Origin: Cynocephalus volans
Lineage: Eukaryota; Chordata; Mammalia; Dermoptera; Cynocephalidae
Length of the DNA: 64,000 bases
Assembly: GCF_027409185.1 (NCBI RefSeq)
Contig: NC_084462.1
Coordinates: 44,340,679-44,404,678 of the forward strand
Direction of reading: 5' to 3'
How positions within the stretch are numbered: the stretch's first letter is position 1; every line of letters begins with the position of its first letter. The notes beneath the pieces were generated by a model. It saw nothing but the letters and a program-made list of their open reading frames with translations. It was not told where the DNA came from and made no database searches. This document shows positions 24,691-35,374 of this stretch, in pieces. The translations under genes and the position numbers were made by a program.

Positions 24691-24806
24691 AAGGATACAA
24701 CCAAATTATTAACGTTGTTTACTCCACAAATTGGACAAAAAGAAAGAGATGATTGCTTTCCAAATATTCCTCTATAATATTTGACATAAGGGCATATATC
24801 ATTTTT

Positions 24807-24997
24807 TGTTTGTTTGTTTCGTTTTTTTGTGACCAGTAAGGGGATCGCAACCCTTGGCGTGGTGTCACCCACACCGTGCTCAGCCAGTGAGCGCACCGGC
24901 CATCCCTATATAGGATCCGAACCCGTGGCCTTGGCGCTCCCAGCGCCGCTGCGCTCCCAGTGCCGCATTCTCCCGAGTGAGCCACAGGGTCGGCGAA
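24807..24997 (-). mobile_element. Dimeric tRNA-derived SINE (CYN-II-like), full
   Basis: On the minus strand: left arm with A box TGGCTCACTCGG and B box GGTTCGGATCC, then right arm starting GGATGGCCGGTGCGCTCACT with its own B-like GGTTGCGATCC, then a (GTTT)n-complement A-rich tail. Both arms resemble tRNA-Ile-like bodies. TSD ATATATCATTTTT at 24794-24806 and 24998-25010. The dimeric form is described for colugo CYN SINEs; the open frames across it are not genes. Confidence 0.8.
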
Positions 24998-25488
24998 ATA
25001 TATCATTTTTGTAATTAAACAATGAAAAAGTTTATTTGTTTTAAGTGTAAGGCTTCCCGCCCCCCACACTTTGCTTTAGTTCTAAATATGAGCATTGCCC
25101 AAGTTCTATACATGTGACATATAATCATCCTAAAAATATAAGCCACTGTGCTATACCAAGCAATCTGAAAGGCAAAATGAGGAAGGGCAGAGGGTGTGCA
25201 CTATTGACTACTTATCTTCTCACCAAAAGGCTTCATATGCAGAGGGGTAGGGAAGGAAAGAAGAACGTTCAGGAGAAGTCATTTAAAACAGTAAACAATG
25301 TTAACATGAAACAATAAAACAATATGAAAATGGAAATAATTGGCAGGTTCCCAAGCTTGTTAAAAATAAATAAAAGGCCAATTAACTCATAACATTTTTG
25401 AGATACTACAAATTTCCAATAATGTTTTCCCCTCCTTTGGACAGTATTACAGTTGTAAGTCAAATTCTACATACTAGATTTCCTTTTA

Positions 25489-25755
25489 TATGAGGGATCT
25501 TCAAAATGTTCATGGAAAGGGCCGACCCCCTGGCGCACTCGGGAGAGTGCAGCGCTGGGAGCACAGCAGTGTTCCCACCGCGGGTTCGGATCCTATATAA
25601 GGATGGCCGGTGCACTCACTGGCTGAGCGCAGTGCGGCCGGTCACAAAAATGACAAAAAATAAAAATAAAAAAAGTTCATGGAAAGATAGATATTATCTT
25701 TTAATTCATTTTGTCTTTTAATTATTTTCCTCAAACATTGTGAAGTACCCTCGTA
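25489..25755 (+). mobile_element. Mariner-type MITE, copy 2, split by a SINE
   Basis: Left end TATGAGGGATCTTCAAAATG, right end GTGAAGTACCCTCGTA, the inverted mirror of copy 1, with TA at both ends. The dimeric SINE at 25521-25674 sits inside the left arm. Without it the MITE is about 100 bp. Confidence 0.75.
25521..25674 (+). mobile_element. Dimeric SINE, shortened right arm
   Basis: Starts GGCCGACCCC around 25519 and has B box GGTTCGGATCC. The right arm (ATGGCCGGTGCACTCACTGG) goes straight to GGTCAC and an A-rich tail, so most of the second tRNA-like body is missing. TSD GTTCATGGAAAG at 25509-25520 and 25675-25686. It inserted into a mariner MITE. Confidence 0.8.
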
Positions 25756-26155
25756 TTTTATCTTTAACAACAGCAAATATTCTAAAAGCCCTAGGAGTTG
25801 CTTTAAAGCACTCTAGGAAAAGTACTGTTTTGTCTGCTTTCAAAAACTGTGCAGTAAGCTGTCTTACATCCAATATAATCAGGGAACGAAATGGCTTTGG
25901 GATGACTGCTACTATTCCCACCATCTCTATATCTGTACAGCACTTTATAGTTCTTTGACACACATGAATCAAATGTTCCAGCTAAGAGAAAGCAATTAAA
26001 ATAAAATGCATACACCTATCATTATAAACATATGTAACAATTTAATCTTTGAAGATTAAAAAGGTAGCAAAGCATAAATTTGAAATGTATGTGATGAACC
26101 ATTATGAACACCAATTTAAACTGTACTACAGACACTCAGATATTTTCATAAATAG
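25756..26155. other. LRRC28 intron, no clear feature
   Basis: Nothing recognised. Two opposed open frames at 25718-26015 overlap each other and have no family match. Confidence 0.4.
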
Positions 26156-26159
26156 AAAA

Positions 26160-26505
26160 GTGCAGCTGAGAAACTGCCACAAGTTTTGGAGGAAGGGAAG
26201 TCCAAGGTCCAGGGGGCACATCTGGTGAGGGCTTTCTTCTTGATGAGAACTATCTGAAGAGTCCAGAGATGGTGCAGGGAATCACATGGCAAAGGCTGAG
26301 CAAGAACATGTGTCCCAACTGTATTTGTGTGCTCTACTTATAAAGCTACCAGTCTATGCCCATGATTAACCCCTTAATCCATGAACAGATTAATCTGTTC
26401 ATGAGATCCAATCACCTCTTAAAGGCCCCATCTTTCAAATATCATATTGGGGATTAAGTTCCAAGATGAGCTTTGGAGGAGACAAACATTCAACCCATAA
26501 CAGCA
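26160..26505 (-). repeat. MaLR-type LTR, antisense
   Basis: The plus strand reads as the complement of a MaLR-like LTR: GGGCACATCTGGTGAGGGCT, GGGAATCACATGGCAAAGGC, TTAAAGGCCCCATCTTTCAA and CAAACATTCAACCCATAACA. Subfamily not assigned. Confidence 0.55.
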
Positions 26506-26585
26506 GCTTAACACACAAAGAAAACACAAACCTGGATAGATGCACATGCTAAATGAAGAGGGGTTTTGAATGGGGACTAATTTTA

Positions 26586-27050
<465 letters not shown>

Positions 27051-28600
27051 CTACAGAGAAAACAAGAAAATTGAATAATCATAAGACTTCTCACAAGCAC
27101 TGCCATATAAGCCAGTTAGCACATAGAGCTACTTATAGACACTAAAAAGATAATTATACATTCTATCCTATTTTTTTTTTCAAACAACTAAAATTGTCAC
27201 ACATATTTAGGAGATTAAAATTATTAACAATTTAGTAAAAATACTCTAAGCAATACTTACTACTTATTAGAAATAGTTCTAATGGAAAAAATAGTTTTTG
27301 GATTCAACATTAGGAATCTTTGTCTAAGACAACAGAGACAACTTTCATAAAACGCAAACAAAGGAAAAATTAGATGCAGCAAACCCATTTCCTTCTTGAA
27401 CTACCTCATTTTGTATTTAGCTTAAAGTGTTTCAAAAATATTGATATATATTAAATACATGTATTTTTATATGTACATCACTAACAGGTTCATTTTCTTC
27501 ACTTTCTAGTATCTAAAAACTGTCCTATGTTATAATTTTTTAAATTTTATCTCTTCATTCTTTTCTTTCTTTAGTTTTGAAGATTACTGTAAGTAACAAA
27601 GAAATAGGTCCAGTGTCAAGCTGCTTTATTATTTTAAATTATCTCAATGAAAGAAAAAACACTGTATTTGGAAACAATCACCCTGTATTATCTATTACAA
27701 TCTCTCTGGGCCTCGGTTACCTAATATACCAAATGGAGATAACAATTAAAGTATTGGTTTAAAGGCCTGAATCCAAGACAGACTTTAAATTCTCTTCTAG
27801 TTCCAAAATTGACAAAAGCAGGAAGAGAAGTAACATTTGCCATCTTATCCACTAGGCACAAAGCTGAAACAAACTTCACCATCACTTTACACAAGAAGAA
27901 ACAAACTCAGGGCTTCAATAATTTGTCCATGGTCAACCAGCTCACACAGGAGAAAAGCAAGGGTATGCTGCCAGGTCTAGAGAATTTCAAAGCCTGGGTT
28001 CTTTACAGACGATTACTCATAGGATTCCACAGGATACTAAGCGAATGCTAAAACTACAAAGGAAAAAAAAAGGATAAAACAACTCAAAGATTCCACTTTT
28101 TGTTTTCTTGAGCACCTTTTCCAAACTACCGGAAAGTACCTTTTAAAGAAAAAAGTTTTTCTAAATAAAAAAAAATGACCTTCACTGGGAATTTATATCG
28201 AACTAGTACCAAATGTAGCAAGGTAAGCTTTCAATAAGCAGTGTTTTGCTAACTTTTGGTTATTTTCTATTATTTCCAAACTCTAATTCCTAGCTACTTT
28301 TATATAAAAGGGCAAAGAATATGAAATACTCAATAATATACCCAATGTAACATAAGAATTCAATACTTTCCCATATTTATTCCACCTACTCACTGACCTA
28401 TTTTATGAGGCATATTATGTGACTTTGTGCAAGATACTCAATTTTTCAACATCATAATTCTCTCACCTGTAAAGAAGGGGAACAAAACTACAAATAACAT
28501 TGGTGATTCTGTGTGGAGAATGAAGCTTTCTAGATAATTACTCACTGAAGTAGTAAACTGGAAGCAGTTTAGATGTCTCACAAGCATCTCAAGTTTAACA
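27051..28600. other. LRRC28 intron 1, MIR traces
   Basis: Faint MIR-like patches near 27700-27760 (CTGGGCCTCGGTTACCTAAT), 27850-28030 antisense and 28420-28500; otherwise unassigned AT-rich sequence. Confidence 0.4.
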
Positions 28601-28679
28601 CACCCAAAGAGAGCTTTTGATTTTCAGCACCAATCCGAATCTCCCCAGTCTTCCAAATCTCCCCAGTCCTTCACATCTC

Positions 28680-29440
28680 AATAAATGGTGCAAGCCAGAA
28701 AGCTGGAACTCATGAATGATTCCATCTTCTCATTCACCAGCCACCTCCAATCTATCACAAGCCTAGAGGCTTCCATTACCAAAATATATCTCAAATCCAT
28801 CCACATCTTTCCGTCTGCCAAAACCACAAGCCATTGTCATCTTCTGCCTGGGCACTGGTCTCCCTGCGTCCACTCTAGTCACTTCCAACACATTACTCAC
28901 AGCAGTGAGCCTTTAAAAATGTAAATCCAATTCTCTCTCTCTCTCTCTCTCTCTCTCAGGTACACGTCTTACTAAAGCCTTCAGAAGCTTCTTATTTAGA
29001 AAATCAAACTCTTATCAGGGCTTCAGGGCCCTTCACCATCTGGCCGCACCCACATCTCCATCCTTATCTGCAGCACTCTGCTGGCTTCTCACCAAGCTCC
29101 TGGGCTCTTCTAGTCCTTGAAACTACCAAACTCCTCACAGCACTTGCTGCTCTCCCCTTATCCTGAAGCACTGTCCCATCATCCTTCAGATTTCAACTTA
29201 AAAATCACTTCCCTAACCCAAACTAAAGTACTTTCAGAGCAACCCTGCTGTTTGTTTTTTCTTTGTAGGACTTCTCACAATCTGTAATCTACGTGTTTAT
29301 TGGTGCCCCTGTTTACTGTCAATCTAGCCAAAAGCCTGTAAATTCCTGAGGGCAGAGATTTTGCTGCTTTCTTCACACTTACACACCTGCATCTAGCACA
29401 ATAACTAAAAGTAAGCCTTCAAACAGCTTGTGAATGGATG
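28680..29440 (+). mobile_element. LINE-2 3' portion, sense
   Basis: L2-like order: CTGCCTGGGCACTGGTCTCC, CCCTTCACCATCTGGCCGCA, CCTGAGGGCAGAGATTTTGC, then a CATCTAGCACAATAACTAAA 3' end. A pure (CT)n tract lies at 28933-28958. Confidence 0.8.
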
Positions 29441-29539
29441 AAATCAAGACATGTGTAATAACATTGCAAGGTTGATTTGTCATCTACCCATCTCAAGACC
29501 ACTTACACATTCTAAGGATCTCCAATCCTTACAATCCCA

Positions 29540-29660
29540 CATTGCAATAGATATTATCTAGCCCATTTTATAGAGGAAACTGAGTTTCTCAGAGGGTGAC
29601 CTGCCAGAATTCCCACACAGGTGGTCTGACTGCAAAGCCTGTGCACCACACTACAATGCA
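29540..29660 (-). repeat. MIR, antisense
   Basis: ATTTTATAGAGGAAACTGAG and GGTGGTCTGACTGCAAAGCC are the complement of a MIR core. Confidence 0.7.
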
Positions 29661-30300
29661 GCCTTTCATGCACGTCAGTGTGGCCAGGGTTTCTTTCATT
29701 CATGTGGTAGGCAAAGCTTACACAAGTAGATGACTTGCTTTGTAAAGTAAAACTGTATCCAAAATCCATACTCACTGATGGAATGCTGTGGCTGGGACTG
29801 GCTGCCTCTATAAAACATCATTACACCCTGTTAAAATGCATCTTGATATAAAGGCAGTTTGGGAGATAAAATTGATACAAATGAAACCCGAAAGCTGCTA
29901 ATAATCAACAATGCTCATGGTTTTCCAATACGCATTCATTGGCAATATACAGCCTTTAACAGGATAACTTTCTTACCCATTTCACTTCACTACCTCTTAT
30001 CCACGGTTTAAATAAATGGCATATTTAATATTAACTGCTCGTAGCTGCACCTCCACCCGAGTTTTCTGACAGGTGAACACCAATCTATACTGTTTATTTT
30101 AGTAGAAAAAGAAAAAACTAAAAAAATAAAAAATAAAAAAATAAATCCCAATTTAAGAAAATTCCACACATCTTAAGCAATATTTTATAGGAAAGGAATC
30201 CCTTAGACTGGCTTCCCAAACTTAATTTAGTAGAACAGTCATTCCAATTTCTTAACATTGGAGATTAGAGGATTATAAACTACATATTAAAAGCATTTGT
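29661..30300. other. Intron sequence flanking the CpG island
   Basis: No named feature; an A-rich tract is at 30104-30146. Confidence 0.45.
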
Positions 30301-30597
30301 TAAAGGTTGTTTTCCGCTGGCAGAAGTCAGGCAAAACACGCCCTTTTGCCCGAGTTAGCCAAACGCTGAGGTCGTTACAGTTTGGTAGCAGCGAGCCCAG
30401 TGGCAGGGATTTCACAGACCCAGTATGGGGATTCTCCGGTTCGAACGGCCGCGGGCCGCGAAGGGCGACAAGAACACAGCAGCTGTGGCGACCCAAGGCC
30501 TGGACGGCCCTTCGTTCACACTAGCTGCGACCCATACGCTTTTGCGGGACCCGGGTCAGGGGTGTCCCCGCCCGGGGCCGGGCCAGGGGAACCTTAC

Positions 30598-30700
30598 CAC
30601 GTGAGCCACCCGACGTGGCGGATGTCAACACTCACCCCGGCGCCTAGCGGAGCCAGCGCTCCGGAGTCCAGGCGGCGCTGGACAGCAAGCCTAGGGACAG
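30598..30700 (-). other. LRRC28: Probable LRRC28 non-coding exon 1
   Basis: Exon 2 starts with an acceptor, so a 5'UTR exon is required upstream. In the island the minus strand offers a good donor, CACGTG|GTAAGG, with the exon ending at 30598; a second candidate is GGGGTGAGTG near 30634. The upstream boundary is a guess. Confidence 0.4.
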
Positions 30701-30769
30701 CGGACGGGGGAGGGGGCGGGGGGCTCCGGGGGCGGGGCGAGGCTCTGGGGGCGGGGCGGAAGCCTCACT

Positions 30770-30846
30770 ACCGAGAGTTGGGGAAGAGGGAGTCGCGGAG
30801 AGGAGGACGAAACCTCGCGAGAATTCGCCTCGTGGTTTTACGATAG
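30770..30846 (+). other. TTC23: Probable TTC23 non-coding exon 1
   Basis: The plus strand has a donor GATAG|GTAAGA at 30846/30847, downstream of the GC boxes and containing the CTCGCGAGA element. The first coding exon is 25 kb further on, so more untranslated exons may exist. The start is a guess. Confidence 0.4.
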
Positions 30847-31084
30847 GTAAGACGAGATGTTCATTTTCCAAGACATGTGCCTATTGGTCGAGAGCGCGGC
30901 TTCCTCCAGACTGGCGCCGCCTGCTGCCTTATTCTTGCTTCCGGCTCCAGCAGAGGGTAGATGTCAGGGTAGCCGCTTCTTGCTTAGCGTTTTGAAGGAG
31001 TGTCTTAGCTGACTCCAACTTAAGAAACCGGCAGTAACTGACTTGTTCTTTCATTCATGCATTCATTCAGGCACCCGGGCTTTC

Positions 31085-31330
31085 ATTCAGTGCATATGAT
31101 AAGGGATTACAACAATGACAACCGACGTAACCCTAACCCAACCTGGCAGCGTTCTAAGAGTTGTGCACAGGTTATCTCATTTAACTCTTAGCGGCAATCC
31201 TATAGTACAGGTACCATTTTTATACCAGCCTGAAGGATGAAAAACTGAGGCCGGTGGGTTTATGTAACGTAGCCAAATAGTAAAGAGTCTAAGCACCGGA
31301 TTTAAGGGCTCACTGTGCTCACTGATAGGT
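31085..31330 (-). repeat. MIR, antisense
   Basis: GTGCACAGGTTATCTCATTT, ACAGGTACCATTTTTATACC and GATGAAAAACTGAGGCCGGT are the complement of a MIR core. Confidence 0.7.
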
Positions 31331-34300
31331 TCCAAAGATGAGGTAACCTTGGTCTCTACCCTTGAAACACACAAGGTCTATTGTGAGAAACGGTTGTTAA
31401 AAAGGACAATTTAGTCAGTTAAACATTATGGCACTTCCTAGCATGACTGAGTAGACCATCAATAAATATTCAAGACGAAAATTCCTATGTCAGCGAGAAA
31501 AGACATCGAAGGAAGAGGGTTTTACGCAGGTAAAAAAGAAAAAAAGAAAAAAATGCCAAGCATTGTTCGGGAACATTTTGTAAAAACACATTTTTTAAAG
31601 AAATGAAGGGTTTTTTTGTTTCCTTAAACTACTGTTGGTTTTCTGTCCTTTGAAAAGCTTCATGTCTATTAATTTGCTAGAGGCTCATTGTCAAGCAACC
31701 TTAACTTTATAATGAGCTAGTTTTATGTTGGCTTTTATTCTTAGAAATGAATAACCTAGAAAGCAGAGTTATATTAAATAAAATTAACACCGGTTCCAAA
31801 ATAAGGCATGAGATAATAAAATATGTATAAGTTATTTGTTTATTAAATCTGGTCTTCAGGAGTTACTGAAATATAGACATGGTATATGTCGTGTATTTCC
31901 AAGACCTTTTATATAGTTTCATAATACCTAAGAATTTGCGGTACTCAGAAACATTTTGCTAGACTTAAAATGGAAACCTACAGTTTGTGTAGAAACAAAA
32001 ATCCTTAGGGCATTGAGATCAACCCAAATAAGACTTGCTGCTAATATTGGAAGAGTCGCCGAAAAAAAAAGAAAAAAAGGATTAACAATGAACAATTTTT
32101 AAAAAGTAATCAATGTTAGCCTCTTAGTTTCATTTCTTTTTTTAAAAAAAGGAAATATTGTTTTTTAATGCATTAATTTACCATCTGGTATTTGATCGTG
32201 AAAAATGAATCTTATTAAAATAACTTACCATCTCCCCAAACTTTCACAAAGTTGCCAAGGGATTACAGTATATGTGACAGTATAGTATCCTGTGACTACT
32301 CATAGAAGCTCTCTCGATTTGTAAAAGGTCAACTTGCACTTTTTGTCTCACTTAAAACAAAGGGGATGAACTCTCCAGTTTAAGCTGGTCATTTTACAGT
32401 CTTTGACAAAGTGTGACATCAACAGGCAGCGATACCGCTTTAAGAAAATTCCAAGGAAAAGGCAACCCCACTTTAAAATTCCCACCTCTGGCTCCCAAGG
32501 ATTGGGTTGCAAACTTCGGCAAAATACTCTTCTCCACTCCCTATTGGTGAATGTTCTATCATTCATTTTTCTGCCTGGAGTTTTGTCGGTACCCAGTTGC
32601 GTTACGGGAAGAGGCTGCTCTAATTTAGCCCGGACCTGCCCTACTTGAGGCTTTTTCATGGTTATCAATTTGTACAAAGAATCACAGCACTAAATACAGC
32701 GGAAACCAAGACAAATCGGGCTGCCAAGACAACTGTGTAATTCGCTCAAAAGAGAAACGGAGAAACTCTCAGACTGGGTAAACTGACAAAGGATTTTACG
32801 ACCTAGTTAGACATTTAAGAGTTAAAGAAACTTTTCTGGGTTTTCGATAGTTTTAAAGGAGTAAATGTCAAAGGAAAACCCGAGAAATGCAGGCACAAGC
32901 TAAGGGTGGCAGGAATAAGAGTTTTCAGAGGGGGTGGTTTCTCTTTACGGTGAGATTGGAAAGCATCATCCCCAGATTATCAGTGGATTTTTGAAAGGTA
33001 AAGGAAACAAGATAATAAGATTTATCATAGATTATTTTCTACTTTACGAAACTGTGCTTTGTATTTATTGTTGCTTAAATATGGATTTAGAAGGACACTT
33101 AATAGTATTGTAATTTTAAATGAAATGGATATTTTTGTTTGTATGTTATCATACCTGGCATAATAGACAATTCAATTATTAAAAGATATGAGAAAATTAG
33201 AATTGGCTTTGGACCCAAATTTTGTGTATATTTGTAGATTAGGAAATCCAGGGATGGATCTGCTAATGACTAAACAAAACATGACAATGGTATCTGAAGC
33301 AGAATCAGCAGGTAATTAATGTAAGGATATGTTCTCAAAAAAGAAATCCAGCATTTATGTTTTCAAAAAATTATACTTTTTATTAAAACTAAAATATGAA
33401 AGTTCAGGAAATATTGACAAACAAGAATATTTCTTGAGTGGCCTCTGTTAACCCACATATGGGGATATAAAATAAGAAAATACAGTCTCTCAAGAAGATC
33501 ATTCTCTAGTTCAGAGACAAGTGAGGCTCAAACGCGGCTCAAGCACTTAAATTAAAACTTCCGGACAGTTCTTGATGCCCAGATGACTGCTATAAACCGT
33601 AGGTGCTTCAGGAGCTCAGATCAGTGTGAACTAAATAATTCAGAGAGGGCTTCACAATACGGATAATTCCCAATTTGGGCCTGAGCAATGGGCAAAATTG
33701 CAGTAGAGAGAAAACAAGGGCAGTGGCATCCCAAGGAATGGGTGACTTGTTAGCAAATGCATGCAGCCTGAAGAAGAGTTGGCTCTGACTGCAGCAGAAG
33801 GTTCTTTTGGGAACCTTGGTTTAAAAAAAAAAAAAAAGAATTATGTGAATAGCAAAAATTGCCAGAATTAAGGAGTTTGGTTGGTCCTGGGTTATCTGAG
33901 TTATGAACAGAATAGCTTATGAAAGAAATGTTTGAAGACAATAAAACTGATTGCTGTTCAAGATGGCTCAAAGGGCAGAGACTGGAAAGCTAAGGGGCTT
34001 GGTAACTTAACTTCTCAAGACATTTTATCCAAATACTTTCACTTTACCATTGTAGAGTAACATAAATCTTGGTGCATTGCTTTATAGTCTTTGAAAGCGT
34101 TGAGTTCATTTTTTGTTTGGCACTATAAATGTACATTTTATCCGGTGTAGAGTTGGTTGTGGTTTGATTAAAACAGAAAAGGTGATCTTATTGACACTGA
34201 ATTGGTTCTGTCTCCTTTTCCCTCTGAATTTAAGTGAGTTTTCTCGATTCTGTTTAACTGAATTAAAGGAATTTACACACACAAAAAAAACAAAACAACC

Positions 34301-35370
34301 TTATGACACCACGGGAGGTCTTCTTATTCAGACTGCAGGTTTTCACCTGAGCTGTTTCTCGAGTCCTGGCATACTCAGTGAGCTGCTACAACGTACTAGA
34401 CACTATGTTCAGTGTTGGGAAAGCCAAGGTGAATCAAGGACCATTTCCCCCAAAACTGCAAAGTGCTTCAGTGACACCGAGCTGTGTGTATTTCTCCTGC
34501 TTATTTTCTTCCCTGCAACAGAACTTGCTTCGAAGAATCCAGGGCTCCTAACTTGTCAATCAGTGGTTTTTAAATAGAAAGAGGGAGAGAAGGAGGAATC
34601 ATTGGCTGTGGAAAAGACCCTGAGACGAGGCCCCCTGCTACAGATGGCTGATGTAGCTGACTGCAGTTCTCACTGAATGTTACCCAAGTAGTCCCCTGGA
34701 TATCCCAGGCCTCTTGAAGTTAGGGGAGCAAATAAAATGTTAACAGAAGTGACCTGTGTCACCTCTGGGTAATGGCGAGGAAAAGCCCTTCCACAGTTTC
34801 CTAATCTTTCTCATATTCTGCCATGTCTACCATTTATGTATAGTTAAGCCTTGGTCAGCCTGAGTCTCTTAATGACTCTGTGGATCTGAAATTCCCTGCC
34901 CCTACTCTCCAACCCTAAACCGAATGGGCCTGAAGCATGAAGGAGTTGATATGTTACCTCATCATAGCCTATCCAATCCTGACTACCTCAAGTGTTAACA
35001 GGTTTTCCCCTGGAGATATTGGCTTTTTTTTTTTTAAGTTTTCTTCAGTTAAGAAAAATAAATAAATAAAAGCCCCAATCAACTGAGTTTCAGGTGTCAG
35101 GTGGATGAGATGTTTGGAAAGAAAAATCACACTGTAAGGATGATTTAATTGCTCATCCAACTAGCTTTTATTGTTTCTGTTTCCTGTTTAGGTGCCAGAC
35201 ATTGATACCAAGTGATCCATCTATTTGGAGAGAGCAAGAATAAGATTGGTTTTCAAGATTTTGGGGGCCTCTGACACATTGTCTTGAGGAATCAGGACTG
35301 CCCTAACTTATGAAAGTCTTGTAGTCATAAGATGCATGAAAGCCATAATTACACATAAAACTGCATTGTG
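31331..35370. other. TTC23 5' intron, low repeat content
   Basis: About 4 kb with no repeat I can name with confidence, notable in such a repeat-rich window. Short open frames at 32348-32677 and 34113-34577 have no known match. Untranslated TTC23 exons or regulatory DNA could be here, but I see no direct sign. Confidence 0.4.
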
Positions 35371-35374
35371 GTTT

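Larger units (their letters stand above)
30330..30960. promoter_or_regulatory. Bidirectional CpG-island promoter of LRRC28 and TTC23
   Basis: GC- and CpG-dense island in AT-rich surroundings, between two divergent genes. Visible sites: three GC boxes (GGGGGCGGGG) near 30712-30757; an E-box CACGTG at 30598-30603; CCTCGCGAGA at 30813-30822, one base from the TCTCGCGAGA element bound by BANP; an ETS-like GCTTCCGGC near 30937. No TATA box stands out. It should drive LRRC28 leftward and TTC23 rightward; start sites are inferred, not seen. Confidence 0.8.

Noticed and set aside
24719..25069. Open frame of 116 codons with PVAHSGECGTGSAAALGAPR-like text
   Set aside because: It is the translation of the dimeric SINE, repeated in similar form at 25506-25721.
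30382..30846. 154-codon open frame in the CpG island
   Set aside because: GC-rich composition depletes stops; it covers the promoter and has no homology that I know.
34113..34577. 154-codon plus-strand open frame
   Set aside because: No recognisable domain, no codon pattern or splice context to support a gene; likely chance.
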